Source: Serinicoccus sediminis (GTDB taxonomy: Bacteria > Actinomycetota > Actinomycetes > Actinomycetales > Dermatophilaceae). From it: 64,000 nt of DNA. The stretch covers positions 1 through 64,000 of the forward strand of contig NZ_SDVA01000008.1 in assembly GCF_004153545.1 (NCBI RefSeq), written 5' to 3'. The position numbers were made by a program, and so were the translations under genes. Within the stretch, counting starts at the first letter, position 1. Every line of letters starts with the position of its first letter. Below, in pieces: positions 34,472-44,230 of the stretch. A model generated the notes under the pieces. The model searched no databases, had not been told where the DNA came from, and was given only the letters and a program-made list of their open reading frames with translations.

Positions 34472-35362
34472 ATGATCTACTGGATCCTCAAGCACCTGGT
34501 CGTCGGACCCCCGCTCAAGGCGCTCTTCCGGCCCTGGATCGAGGGCAGGCAGCACCTGCCGGAGACCGGCGCGGCGATCCTCGCCAGCAACCACCTGTCC
34601 TTCTCCGACTCGATCTTCCTGCCGCTCATGGTCGACCGCAGGATCACCTTCCCCGCCAAGATGGAGTACTTCACCGGCACCGGCGTCAAGGGCTGGCTGA
34701 CCCGGCTGTTCTTCACCTCCACCGGACAGATCCCCATCGACCGCTCCGGCGGGTCCGCCTCGATGGCCGCGCTCGAGCAGGGTCTGCAGGTGCTCCGGCG
34801 CGGCGAGCTGTTCGGGATCTACCCCGAGGGGACGCGCAGCCCGGACGGGCGGCTCTACCGCGGCAAGACGGGGATGGCGAGGCTCGCCCTGGAGGCGGAC
34901 GTGCCGATCATCCCGTGCGCGATGATCGACACCGACAAGGCGCAGCCGACGGGCCAGAAGGTGCCCAACGTGGTGCAGGTGGGGGTGCGGGTCGGCCGGC
35001 CCATGCACTACCCGGAGTACGCCGGGCGCAGCGAGGACCACGTGGTCCTGCGGCAGATCACCGACGAGGTGATGGCCGAGCTGCAGCGGCTCTCCGGCCA
35101 GGTCTACGTCGACGAGTACGCCGCCACCGTCAAGGAGCGGCTCGCCGCCCGGGCGCGGTCCGGGGTCGAGCAGGCCCGGGCCGGGCTGGAGCAGGCCACG
35201 GAGCGGGCCAGGGAGGGCCTGGAGCAGGCGGGGGAGAAGGCCCGGGAGGGCCTGGGCCACGCCCGCGAGGACATCGCCGGGGCCACCGGCCGGGCCCGGG
35301 AGAGCCTCGCCGAGCGGCGGGCGCGGAGGCATACCGAGCACGAGGACGCCCCGGAGGCATGA
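34472..35362 (+). CDS. PlsC-type 1-acylglycerol-3-phosphate acyltransferase with a helical C-terminal tail
   Basis: A 296-residue acyltransferase of phospholipid synthesis. The catalytic NHLSFSDS (HX4D) lies near residue 37 and IYPEGTRSPDG near 120. The acceptor is probably lysophosphatidic acid or a related lipid. The catalytic domain ends at about residue 215; a further 65 residues (about 218-285) form repeats such as EQARAGLEQATERAREGL rich in Ala, Glu, Arg and Leu, which read as one long amphipathic helix. The ATG has GAGGAGGA upstream, and a TAGAGT box lies at 34407-34412. Mycobacterial Rv2182c has a similar position near aroG. Confidence 0.88.
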   Translation: MIYWILKHLVVGPPLKALFRPWIEGRQHLPETGAAILASNHLSFSDSIFLPLMVDRRITFPAKMEYFTGTGVKGWLTRLFFTSTGQIPIDRSGGSASMAALEQGLQVLRRGELFGIYPEGTRSPDGRLYRGKTGMARLALEADVPIIPCAMIDTDKAQPTGQKVPNVVQVGVRVGRPMHYPEYAGRSEDHVVLRQITDEVMAELQRLSGQVYVDEYAATVKERLAARARSGVEQARAGLEQATERAREGLEQAGEKAREGLGHAREDIAGATGRARESLAERRARRHTEHEDAPEA

Positions 35363-35393
35363 CGCGGCGTCAGAGGCACCACGGGCCGTCTCC

Positions 35394-35399
35394 TACGAT
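35394..35399 (+). promoter_or_regulatory. -10 box (TACGAT) for leaderless aroG operon
   Basis: A TANNNT hexamer ends 6 bases before the GTG at 35406. Confidence 0.55.
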
Positions 35400-35405
35400 G
35401 GAGCG

Positions 35406-36773
35406 GTGAGCACCGACCTGACCGGCCTGGCCACCACCGGTGGCCACGACATCGACTGGCCCGACCTGCCCGCGCGCCAGCAGCCCACCTGGGCCGACCC
35501 CGCGGCCCTCGCGCAGACCCTCTCGGTGCTCGGGACCTATCCGCCGCTCGTCTTCGCCGGCGAGTGCGACCAGCTGCGCTCACGGATGGCCGACGTCGCC
35601 GCCGGGCGGGCCTTCACGCTGCAGGGCGGCGACTGCGCCGAGACCCTGGCCGACGTGACCGGCCCCAACATCCGGGACCGCATCAAGACCATCCTGCAGA
35701 TGGCCGTCGTCCTCACCTACGGTGCGGGCACGCCGATCGTCAAGGTGGGTCGGATGGCGGGGCAGTTCGCCAAGCCGCGCAGCGCGGACACCGAGACGCG
35801 GGACGGGGTGACCCTGCCCGCCTACCGCGGAGACATGGTCAACGGCTTCGAGTTCACGCCCGAGGCGCGCCGGCCCGACCCCGAGCGGCTGCTGCGCTGC
35901 TACCACGCGAGCTCGGCCACCCTCAACCTCGTGCGCGGCTTCACCAGCGGTGGCTTCGCGGACCTGCGCAGCGTGCACGCCTGGAACAAGGGCTTCCTCA
36001 CCGGGCCGGCGCAGGCGCGCTACGAGGTCATGGCCGGGCAGATCGACCGCGCGGTCCGCTTCCTGGAGGCCTCCGGGGTCGCGGACGCCGAGGAGATGCG
36101 GCGGGTGGAGTTCTACTCCGCCCACGAGGCGCTCGTCCTCGACTACGAGCGCCCCATGGTGCGCCGCGACCACCGGACCGGGCTGCTCTACGACACCTCC
36201 AGCCACCTGGTCTGGGTCGGCGAGCGCACCCGGGACCTCGACGGGGCGCACATCGACTTCGTCTCCCGGATCCAGAACCCGGTGGCGGTCAAGCTCGGCC
36301 CGTCCGCGGACCGTGACACCGTGCTGTCCCTCATCGACCGCATCGACCCCGACCGCACGCCGGGGCGGCTCACCTTCATCACCCGGATGGGGGCGGGGAG
36401 GATCAGGGACGTCCTGCCCTCGCTGCTGACCTCCCTGGGCGAGGACGCCCGGCGGGTGGCGTGGGTGTGCGACCCCATGCACGGCAACACCTTCACCTCG
36501 CCCAGCGGCTTCAAGACCCGCCGCTTCGAGGACGTGGTGGAGGAGGTGCGGGGGTTCTTCGCCGCGCACGCCGAGGCCGGCACGCATCCCGGCGGCATCC
36601 ACGTGGAGCTCACCGGCAACGACGTCACCGAGTGCGTCGGGGGCACCACCCCGGTCGACCTCGACGACCTGGGGCTGCGCTACGAGACGCTGTGCGACCC
36701 GCGGCTCAACCACCAGCAGAGCCTGGAGCTGGCCTTCCTCGTCGCGGAGATGCTGGAACGGGCCGGGCGCTGA
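35406..36773 (+). CDS. aroG: Class II DAHP synthase
   Basis: The 455-residue first enzyme of the shikimate pathway, condensing phosphoenolpyruvate and erythrose 4-phosphate. It is the class II (plant/mycobacterial) type: FTLQGGDCAET, KVGRMAGQFAKPRS, YHASSATLNLVRGFTSGG, SHLVWVGERTRDLDGAHI and WVCDPMHGNTF are visible, including the metal-binding Cys, His, Glu and Asp contexts. Class II enzymes are feedback-regulated and can pair with chorismate mutase. Leaderless GTG start. It heads an operon with a threonine aldolase gene and a molybdopterin protein gene. Confidence 0.95.
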   Translation: MSTDLTGLATTGGHDIDWPDLPARQQPTWADPAALAQTLSVLGTYPPLVFAGECDQLRSRMADVAAGRAFTLQGGDCAETLADVTGPNIRDRIKTILQMAVVLTYGAGTPIVKVGRMAGQFAKPRSADTETRDGVTLPAYRGDMVNGFEFTPEARRPDPERLLRCYHASSATLNLVRGFTSGGFADLRSVHAWNKGFLTGPAQARYEVMAGQIDRAVRFLEASGVADAEEMRRVEFYSAHEALVLDYERPMVRRDHRTGLLYDTSSHLVWVGERTRDLDGAHIDFVSRIQNPVAVKLGPSADRDTVLSLIDRIDPDRTPGRLTFITRMGAGRIRDVLPSLLTSLGEDARRVAWVCDPMHGNTFTSPSGFKTRRFEDVVEEVRGFFAAHAEAGTHPGGIHVELTGNDVTECVGGTTPVDLDDLGLRYETLCDPRLNHQQSLELAFLVAEMLERAGR

Positions 36774-36789
36774 CGTGGGGGAGCACGTG

Positions 36790-37850
<1,061 letters not shown>

Positions 37851-37854
<4 letters not shown>

Positions 37855-38444
37855 CCGACGCGGAGGGCGATCCAGGCACGCCGCTGCCCCCGGGGCAGCG
37901 GGCGACCCGGACCTGGCGCCCCTCGCACTACGGGCGGGTGCCCCGGCTGGACCCCGAGACATGGACCCTGCGGATCGGGGGAGACACCCTCGACGGCGGG
38001 GTCACCGTGCTGACCTGGGACGACCTCGCCGCGCTGCCCTTCGTGGAGGTCACCGCCAGCCTGCACTGCGTCGACCGGCACAGCGTCCCGGGCCTGCGCT
38101 GGGGCGGGGTGCGGATGCGCGACGTGCTCGCGCTCGCGCCCCCGCAGCCGGACGCCCGGCACGTGCTGCTGGCGGCGGCCCGGGGGTATGCGGCAGGGGT
38201 CCTGCTCGAGGACCTGCAGCACCCCGACGCCCTCGTCGCCCACAGCGTGCAGGGAGAGCCGTTGACCGCCGAGCACGGGTGGCCGGCCCGGGCCGTGCTG
38301 CCGCACCTCTACGGCTTCAAGGGGCCGAAGTGGCTGGCCGAGGTGACCTACCACCGGGCACCCCAGCAGGGGTGGTGGGAGTCGCACGGCTACCACCAGC
38401 GGGCCCGGGTGGACCGGGAGGAGCGGTGGGCCCACCAGGGGTGA
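37851..38444 (+). CDS. Molybdopterin-dependent oxidoreductase (sulfite-oxidase fold), small
   Basis: A 197-residue protein with the Moco-binding fold of sulfite oxidase/YedY. The conserved cysteine that would ligate molybdenum is in ASLHCVDRHSVPGLRWGGV (about residue 72), and GVRMRDVLALA, GYAAGVLLEDLQHPDALVAH and the end LYGFKGPKWLAEV follow the family. It has no signal peptide, so it is probably cytoplasmic, unlike YedY. The GTG start overlaps the aldolase stop (GTGA). Natural substrate unknown. Confidence 0.86.
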
Positions 38445-38472
38445 GCGGGGTGGGCCGCGTCGACCGACCGGG

Positions 38473-40428
38473 CTAGACGACGGTCAGCACGACCCGGGTG
38501 CCCCGTGGCACCTGCTCCCCGGGCTCCACCGACTGCTCGCGGACCGTGCCGAAGAACCCGCCTCGCACGTCCTCCCGCTCCACCTCCAGGCCCAGCTCCA
38601 CGAGCTGCTCCTCCGCCGCGGAGAACTGCCGCCCGACCACCTGCGGCACGCTGACCAGCTCGGGTCCCTGGGAGAGCACGATGGTGACCGTGCTCCCGCG
38701 CTCGACCTGGCCCGAGGTGGGCGCCTGGCTGACGACCGACCCCTCGGCCACCGCGTCGTCGAAGACCCGCTCCGGGGCCACCGTCACCGTCAACCCGGCG
38801 TCGACGAGGGCCGCCGTCGCCTCCTGCTCGGTGCGGCCGCCGACCTGCGGCACGGCCACCGGCGCGGGGCCGTCGCTCACGACGAGGGCGACCTCCCCGC
38901 CGGGGGGCAGCGGCTCCCCGGCGGCCGGTGTGCTGCTGAGGACGCGCCCCTCGGGCTCGCTCTCGTGGTGCTGGCGGGTCTGCGCGCCCAGGACGAGGTT
39001 GGCGCCCTCCAGCGCCTCCCGCGCCGAGTCCACGCTCAGCCCGGCCAGCGGGGGCACGGCATACCGCTCGGGGCCCTGGGAGACGACGAGGGGCACGTCG
39101 GTGCCGTGGCGCAGCTGGGTTCCGGCCTCCTGGTCGGTGGAGACGACGACCCCGGTCGCGACCTGCTCGGAGTAGGCGTAGGTGACGACCGGGTCGAGCT
39201 GCTCGGCGTCGAGCAGGGCCCGCGCCTGGTCCTCCGGCAGGTCCACCACCGCCGGCATGGGCGAGTGGACGCCCGGCCCCTCCAGCAGCCACCAGGCGGC
39301 GTACCCGGCGCCGCCGAGCAGCAGCACGAGCAGGATCCCCAGGACGGGCCCGCCCCGTCGGCGGGAGGGCCGCGGCGCCGGGGTGCGCGTCGTGGCGGAC
39401 GTCCGGGGCGGACGGTTGCCCGTCGTCCGGGCGTAGTGTCCCTCGCCCGCCGCGGGTCGGCCCACCGGCAGGTGCCGGGTGGAGTCCCCGGCGGCCCCCA
39501 CGACCTGGGTCAGGTCGCCGTCGGAGGTCGCGGGGGCAGCCGCGAACGGCGCGGGCGCGGCGTCCAGCTGCCGGTCGTCGAGCTCGCGCAGGCAGTCGCG
39601 CAGCTGCGCCAGCAGGTCGGCCGCGTCGTGGGGCCGGTCGGCGGGGTCGGTCGCGGCCGCGCGACGCACCAGCGCGTCGACCGGCGCCGGGACGGTCGGC
39701 ACGAGCTGGCGGGGGGACGGCACGGCACCGTGGACGTGCTCGTAGGCCACGCGCAACGGGTCTCCGCCCGGGAACGCCTTGCGACCGGTCAGCAGCTCGA
39801 AGAGCAGCAGACCCACGGCATACACGTCGGTCCGGGCGTCGACGGCGTCCTGCTCGACCTGCTCCGGGGCCAGGTAGGCCGCCGTCCCCCACAGCAGCTC
39901 GGAGCTGGCCTGCCGGCCGGCCGCGGAGACCGCCCGCGCCAGGCCGAAGTCGGCGACCTTGACCCCGCTCTCGCGCCCGTCGGCGAGCAGGACGTTCTCC
40001 GGCTTGATGTCCCGGTGGACCACGCCGCGGCGGTGCGCCTCGGCGAGCGCCTCGGTGACCGGGAGCAGGAGCGCCATCGCCCGGCGCGTCGACATCGGCG
40101 CGTGGGCGGCCACCACGTCGCGCAGGGTGGGCCCCTCCACCAGCTCCATCGCCAGGAAGACGACGTCGCCGTCCTCCCCCTGGTCGTAGACGCCGACGAC
40201 GTGCGGGTGGGACAGTCGGGCGGCCGCCCGTGCCTCGGCGACGAAGCGCCGCACGAAGGCGTCGTCGTCGGCCAGGTCCGGGCGCATCACCTTCAGCGCG
40301 ACCGGGCGGTCGAGACGCAGGTCCCGCGCTCGGTAGACCGTCGCCATGCCGCCCCGCGCGAGCTCGCGCTCCACCTGGTACCGACCGTCGATGACGCGGT
40401 CGAGGAGGGTGGAGGTGGGGGCGGTCAC
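38473..40428 (-). CDS. pknL: Serine/threonine protein kinase with PASTA domains (PknL-like)
   Basis: A 651-residue transmembrane kinase. The N-terminal kinase domain has GGMATVYRARD, the VALK lysine, HRDIKPENVLL (about 138-148) and VADFGLAR. A Pro/Arg-rich linker leads to one membrane helix (GGPVLGILLVLLLGGAGYAAWWLL, about 316-339), followed by four extracellular PASTA domains that in relatives bind muropeptides or lipid II. By position (beside Rv2175c- and IdsA2-like genes and near aroG) it corresponds to mycobacterial PknL, but mycobacterial PknL lacks PASTA domains in my recollection, so the match is by context. The GTG start at 40428 is preceded closely by GGAGG. No phosphatase gene is in the window. 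Confidence 0.9.
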   Translation of the reverse strand: MTAPTSTLLDRVIDGRYQVERELARGGMATVYRARDLRLDRPVALKVMRPDLADDDAFVRRFVAEARAAARLSHPHVVGVYDQGEDGDVVFLAMELVEGPTLRDVVAAHAPMSTRRAMALLLPVTEALAEAHRRGVVHRDIKPENVLLADGRESGVKVADFGLARAVSAAGRQASSELLWGTAAYLAPEQVEQDAVDARTDVYAVGLLLFELLTGRKAFPGGDPLRVAYEHVHGAVPSPRQLVPTVPAPVDALVRRAAATDPADRPHDAADLLAQLRDCLRELDDRQLDAAPAPFAAAPATSDGDLTQVVGAAGDSTRHLPVGRPAAGEGHYARTTGNRPPRTSATTRTPAPRPSRRRGGPVLGILLVLLLGGAGYAAWWLLEGPGVHSPMPAVVDLPEDQARALLDAEQLDPVVTYAYSEQVATGVVVSTDQEAGTQLRHGTDVPLVVSQGPERYAVPPLAGLSVDSAREALEGANLVLGAQTRQHHESEPEGRVLSSTPAAGEPLPPGGEVALVVSDGPAPVAVPQVGGRTEQEATAALVDAGLTVTVAPERVFDDAVAEGSVVSQAPTSGQVERGSTVTIVLSQGPELVSVPQVVGRQFSAAEEQLVELGLEVEREDVRGGFFGTVREQSVEPGEQVPRGTRVVLTVV

Positions 40429-40498
40429 GCCTCCGAGTCTACGGAGCGCGGGCGGCCGACCGTGGGACGTGCAGGTCGGGGATGCCCGCGACCGGGCC

Positions 40499-41767
40499 TC
40501 AGAGCGTCTTCTGGAAGTGCTTGATGTTGCGGACGTACTGCCTGGTGTCGGCGAACAGACCGTGCTGGCGGACGCTGGCCAGTCCCTGGTAGTAGCCACC
40601 GATGGCCTCGTCCGTGCTCCCGGCGGACCGCAGCAGCGTGCGCATGATGACGACACCCGCGGTGACGTTGTCCTCCGGGTCGAGCAGGTTGAGCTCCCGT
40701 CCCACGAGACCGGACGCCCACTGGCCCGAGCTCGGGATGACCTGCATCGCCCCGATGGCGTTGGCGGGGGACACCGCCCGGTGGTTCCAGCCCGACTCCT
40801 GGTAGGAGAGCGCGAGCATGAGGGTGGGGTCCACCCCGTGCCGCTCGCTGGTCCGCACGATGAGGTCGCGGACGGCGGACCGGCTCGGGACGTCGATCCC
40901 GGCGAGGTAGTCGCGGTTGGCCGCCGCGGACCGCGCGATGCCGTCGCTGTAGCGGTAGTGCAGGAAGGTGTCCGGGACCTTCTCCCCGGCCCGGTGGTCC
41001 CCGATGGTCGACTCGTCGTAGGGGCGGTCCAGGGTCGAGGACGCGGTGGGACGCCCGGCCGCGGCCGCCCCGGACCCGCCGAGCCGCAGCTTCTGGCCGG
41101 GGTAGATGAGCCGGGTGTCGGTGAGGTCGTTGGCCCGGGCGAGGTCGGCGACGGTGACACCGTGCCGCCCGGCGATCCCGCTCAGGGTGTCCCCGGGGCG
41201 GACCGTGATGGTGCGGGCCCCGGAGGTGGAGGACGAGGGTGCGGCCGGGGCCGGGCCGCCGGACGGGAGCCTCTGCCCGCCCGCCCCGGGCAGGTGCAGG
41301 ACCTGGCCGGGGTAGATGAGCCGGCTGTTGGCGATGGCGTTGACCGAGACGAGGTCCTTGATGCTCACGCCGTGGCGCACCGCGAGGTGGGAGAGGGTGT
41401 CGCCCGCCCGCACGGTCACGGTGCCCCGGCCGGCGGGCCGCTGCGTCCTCGGTGCCGAGGACGACGAGGAGGCCGGGGCCGGGGCGGTGGCCGTGGCCCG
41501 GTCGCCGCTGGGGATCCGCAGCCGGGTCCCGGGCATGATCCAGCGGCCGCCGTCGCGCAGGTCGTTGGCCTGGACGATGGCGCGGGCGCTCACGTCGTAG
41601 CGCGCGGCCAGGTCGTAGACGGTGTCACCGGCGGTGACGGTGTGCGTGGTGTCCGTGCGGGTGCGCACGACCGTGTCCAGGGGCGCGGTGGCGTGCACAC
41701 CGGTGGGTGCGACATAGGCCTGGGACGGCAGGTCGCCCGGGGGCAGGGCGGCGAAGAGCGGGCTCAC
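40499..41767 (-). CDS. Lytic transglycosylase with three LysM domains
   Basis: A 422-residue cell-wall hydrolase. Three LysM peptidoglycan-binding domains lie at about 42-85, 116-159 and 186-229 (for example ITVRPGDTLSGIAGRHGV), joined by Ser/Ala/Pro linkers. The C-terminal SLT domain (about 300-420) has ALSYQESGWNHRAVSPANAIGAMQ with the catalytic Glu at about 324. It should cleave the MurNAc-GlcNAc bond. The GTG at 41767 is preceded by GGAGGAAA. No clear signal peptide is visible with this start or with the upstream in-frame GTG/ATG, which is odd for a secreted enzyme. It is adjacent to the PASTA kinase gene on the same strand. Confidence 0.87.
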   Translation of the reverse strand: MSPLFAALPPGDLPSQAYVAPTGVHATAPLDTVVRTRTDTTHTVTAGDTVYDLAARYDVSARAIVQANDLRDGGRWIMPGTRLRIPSGDRATATAPAPASSSSSAPRTQRPAGRGTVTVRAGDTLSHLAVRHGVSIKDLVSVNAIANSRLIYPGQVLHLPGAGGQRLPSGGPAPAAPSSSTSGARTITVRPGDTLSGIAGRHGVTVADLARANDLTDTRLIYPGQKLRLGGSGAAAAGRPTASSTLDRPYDESTIGDHRAGEKVPDTFLHYRYSDGIARSAAANRDYLAGIDVPSRSAVRDLIVRTSERHGVDPTLMLALSYQESGWNHRAVSPANAIGAMQVIPSSGQWASGLVGRELNLLDPEDNVTAGVVIMRTLLRSAGSTDEAIGGYYQGLASVRQHGLFADTRQYVRNIKHFQKTL

Positions 41768-41923
41768 GTCTTTCCTCCAGTGACGTCTGTGCAACGAGGT
41801 ATGCGGGGACACTCCCGGGACGTGGGGGGACAAGGTGACCCGTGAGGCATGAGGGACAGTACCCTGCGGACCGAACCACCGCCACCCTTTCGGCGTGTCG
41901 TACCGATGTGATTGACTAGACGT

Positions 41924-42280
41924 GTGGTAAGTGACAGCGATGTAGTTTCTGAGTGGTGGACCATCCCCGACGTCATGGAACGCACCGGGGCGAGCCTGCA
42001 GGAGGCGCGCCGGTGGGTCCAGGAACGTGATGTGGTCGGCCGGCGGCGCGGCCCCGACGCGGTCCTCATGGTCCCGGCCGGGTTCTTCGTGGACGACGGC
42101 CCGCTGCCGTCGTTACGGGGCACCATCACCGTGCTCGCCGACGGTGGGCAGAGCGACGAGGAGATCATCGCCTGGCTGCACGCCCCGGACGAGTCGCTGC
42201 CGGGCGGAAGCGCCCTGGCCTCGTTGCACTCCGGGGCCAAGACCGAGGTGCGCCGCCGGGCGCAGGAGCAGGCCTTCTGA
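41924..42280 (+). CDS. Rv2175c family DNA-binding protein
   Basis: A 118-residue protein with an N-terminal winged-helix-like part (WWTIPDVMERTGASLQEARRWVQERDVVG) and the Rv2175c C-terminal domain (FFVDDGPLPSLRGTITVLADGG, then EEIIAWL). In Mycobacterium the homologue is phosphorylated by PknL, whose counterpart lies nearby, and phosphorylation abolishes DNA binding. GTG 41924 is preferred; an in-frame TTG at 41912 is also possible, since no ribosome binding site is visible and the message may be leaderless. It is divergent from the LysM gene; the 156 bases between them hold both promoters. Confidence 0.87.
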   Translation: MVSDSDVVSEWWTIPDVMERTGASLQEARRWVQERDVVGRRRGPDAVLMVPAGFFVDDGPLPSLRGTITVLADGGQSDEEIIAWLHAPDESLPGGSALASLHSGAKTEVRRRAQEQAF

Positions 42281-42304
42281 CCTGCCCGGCGGGCGCGCCC
42301 CGCC

Positions 42305-43387
42305 CTACGTGGAGCGGTCGGTGCAGACCGCCACGAGCTCGGTCAGGGCCTCTCGTCCCTCCGCGGTGAGGTCGGGCGTGCCCCCGAGCTCCTCGAGGGC
42401 CCGCTCCGCGCCACGGCCGACCATCTGCTCGGTCCGCTCGAGGGCGCCGGAGCCCACGAGGACCTCGCGCACCCGCTCGACCGCGTCCTCGTCGAGGTCC
42501 GGGTCGCCCAGGGCCTCCTCGACGAGCGCCGCTCCAGCGGGGCCGGCCTGGGCGAGGGCGTGGGCGATGAGCACGGTGTGCTTGCCCTCGCGCAGGTCGT
42601 CCCCGGCCGGCTTGCCGGTCTGAGAGGGGTCGCCGAAGACGCCGAGGACGTCGTCGCGCAGCTGGAAGGCCTCGCCGAGGGCGGCGCCGTAGCGGCCCAG
42701 GGCAGGCCGGGTCCGCGGTCCGACCCGCGCCGCGTCCGCGCCGATGAGCAGGGGCTGCTGCACCGAGTAGCGCGCGCTCTTGTAGCGGATGACCGTGAGG
42801 CACCGCTCCAGGCGCTGCTCGAGGTCGAGGCCGCCCCAGCCGCGGGCGCCCTCGAGCATGTCGAGGAACTGGCCACCCATGAGCTGGGTGCGCATCCGGT
42901 CGAACTCGGGGCGCGCCCGCTGCAGGGCCTCCTGGGGCAGGCCGCTGGTGGTGAAGACCTCGTCGGTCCAGTTGAGGCAGAGGTCCCCGGCGAGGATCGC
43001 GGCGGCGTGGCCGAAGGAGTCCGGGTCGCCGGACCACCCCTGCTCCCGGTGGTGCCGGGCGAAGCGACGGTGGGCGGTGGGGTGCCCGCGCCGCAGGTCG
43101 CTGTGGTCCATGACGTCGTCGTGCAGCAGGGCGGCGGCCTGGAAGACCTCCATCGCGCTCGCCGCACGCACCGCGGCCGGGTCGTCCGGCCCGCCCAGGG
43201 CGCGCCAGCCCCAGTAGAGGAAGGTGGCCCGCAACCGCTTGCCGCCGTTGAGCAGGTCGGCGATCGCCTCGAGCAGCGGTGCCATGGGCGGCCCCAGCTC
43301 GTCCAGGACGGCGCGCTGCCGGGCGAGCTGCTCGTCCAGAGCCTGCTGCACGCGGGGGCGCAGGTCCACGCGGTCCAGGGCCTGCAT
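42305..43387 (-). CDS. Polyprenyl diphosphate synthase (IdsA/GGPP synthase type)
   Basis: A 360-residue trans-isoprenyl diphosphate synthase that condenses isopentenyl diphosphate with allylic diphosphates. The first Asp-rich motif is DDVMD at 90-94 and the second is DDVLGVFGD; GGKRLRATF and KHTVLIAHAL are further family segments. The product is probably geranylgeranyl or farnesyl diphosphate. The ATG at 43387 follows AGAGGA by 6 bases. A TAGGCT box on the minus strand (43466-43471) suggests a leader of about 70 bases. Confidence 0.92.
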   Translation of the reverse strand: MQALDRVDLRPRVQQALDEQLARQRAVLDELGPPMAPLLEAIADLLNGGKRLRATFLYWGWRALGGPDDPAAVRAASAMEVFQAAALLHDDVMDHSDLRRGHPTAHRRFARHHREQGWSGDPDSFGHAAAILAGDLCLNWTDEVFTTSGLPQEALQRARPEFDRMRTQLMGGQFLDMLEGARGWGGLDLEQRLERCLTVIRYKSARYSVQQPLLIGADAARVGPRTRPALGRYGAALGEAFQLRDDVLGVFGDPSQTGKPAGDDLREGKHTVLIAHALAQAGPAGAALVEEALGDPDLDEDAVERVREVLVGSGALERTEQMVGRGAERALEELGGTPDLTAEGREALTELVAVCTDRST

Positions 43388-43704
43388 CACGGATCCTCTC
43401 GTCCCTCGACGGGCCTGCTGCGGGTGCCGGACGGTCGGTGCGTCCTGGCGGGGCGGCCCGGCCCGAGCCTATCCGCTGCGGCGTCCGGCCCGGGCCGCCC
43501 CCTCCTGCGGCCCGGGCCGTGTCCCATGGTCGCGGGCGGGGCGCCGGCCCCGCGGGAGTTGTCCACAGCCGGCGGCGGTCGCCCGGGACGGGAGGGGTTG
43601 AGTCCGTCGGTGGCTGGTCGTACATTTGTTCCATCACGGTGTCGAACACGAGTTCGATGGACCTGGCTGTCTGCGGACAGGCCGTCATGGAGGAGGTGCA
43701 GCTC
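43388..43704. other. Divergent intergenic region with LexA box and GC-rich palindromes
   Basis: About 317 bases without a convincing gene, between the divergent polyprenyl synthase and DUF6504 genes. It holds a -10-like box for the synthase (43466-43471, minus strand), two copies of a 12-base GC palindrome (43486-43497 and 43508-43519) that can pair with each other, an AT-rich TACATT at 43621-43626 that may be a -10 box for the DUF6504 operon, and a perfect LexA box. An open frame runs through it but has no coding character before 43705. Confidence 0.75.
43642..43657. promoter_or_regulatory. LexA (SOS) box
   Basis: TCGAACACGAGTTCGA is a perfect palindrome and an exact match to the actinobacterial/Gram-positive SOS consensus GAAC-N4-GTTC with TCGA ends. 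It lies 48 bases upstream of the DUF6504 start and just downstream of a TACATT hexamer. It should place the four genes that follow under LexA control. Confidence 0.9.
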
Positions 43705-44154
43705 ATGAGCAGGAGCTATCACGAACCGGTCGAGGTGAGGCTGGGGAGGGCGGCGGAGCACGGCGTGCGGGTCGAGACCGCGCTGCCCGCGGGCGTGGCC
43801 GGGCTGTCCGAGGGCACGGGGGCGCTCGTGTCCGAGGACCCGCAGGTCCCCGCCGTCTTCCTCTGGCGGGGGCGGCTGCACCTCGTGCAGGCGGTCCTGG
43901 GGCAGTGGAGCCTGCGCGTGGCGTGGTGGCGACCCGAGGACCGGGGAGGCCCCATGACGACCGGTCGTGACCGGTCCGAGCTCGGCGACGGGTCCGAGCT
44001 CGGCGACGGGTCCGACCTCGGCGACGGACCGGGCCAGGAGGAGCTGGAGCGGGTCGTCTGGCGGGTCGAGGCCGGGCCGGGGCGTCTCGCGGGGACGGGG
44101 GTCTACGACCTCGTCCAGGGCGAGCGGTGGTGGCTGGAACGGGTCGCCGACTGA
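43705..44154 (+). CDS. DUF6504 family protein, first gene of SOS operon
   Basis: A 149-residue protein of unknown function. Its conserved parts are the start SRSYHEPVEVRLG, the FLWRGRLHLVQAVLGQWSLRVAWWRPED segment (about 50-75) and the final RVVWRVEAGPG...GVYDLVQGERWWLERVAD. The two halves are joined by a linker carrying three SELGDG-type repeats. DUF6504 proteins are, as far as I recall, often encoded beside translesion polymerases in actinobacteria. ATG 43705 is chosen for its strong ribosome binding site (AGGAGGT, 7 bases upstream). No catalytic residues stand out; several conserved Trp suggest a compact binding domain. Confidence 0.8.
   Translation: MSRSYHEPVEVRLGRAAEHGVRVETALPAGVAGLSEGTGALVSEDPQVPAVFLWRGRLHLVQAVLGQWSLRVAWWRPEDRGGPMTTGRDRSELGDGSELGDGSDLGDGPGQEELERVVWRVEAGPGRLAGTGVYDLVQGERWWLERVAD
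43975..44028 (+). repeat. Three 18-bp tandem repeats inside the DUF6504 gene
   Basis: TCCGAGCTCGGCGACGGG at 43975-43992 is repeated exactly at 43993-44010 and with two changes at 44011-44028. It encodes SELGDG three times and is likely to vary in copy number between strains. Confidence 0.9.
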
Positions 44155-44230
44155 CCACCCGCACCGCACCCCGGCGGGTGCTGACCGAGGCGCCGGAGCA
44201 GGCCATGAGGACCACGAGAGGAACGACGAG

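Noticed and set aside
41768-41923. Possible c-di-AMP (ydaO-type) riboswitch before the LysM gene
   Set aside because: Such riboswitches often control wall hydrolases in actinobacteria, but I cannot find the conserved core elements and the leader is too short.
43486-43519. Two 12-base GC palindromes as a terminator or attachment site
   Set aside because: They lie upstream of both divergent genes, so termination makes no sense, and no integrase or flanking repeat supports an attachment site.
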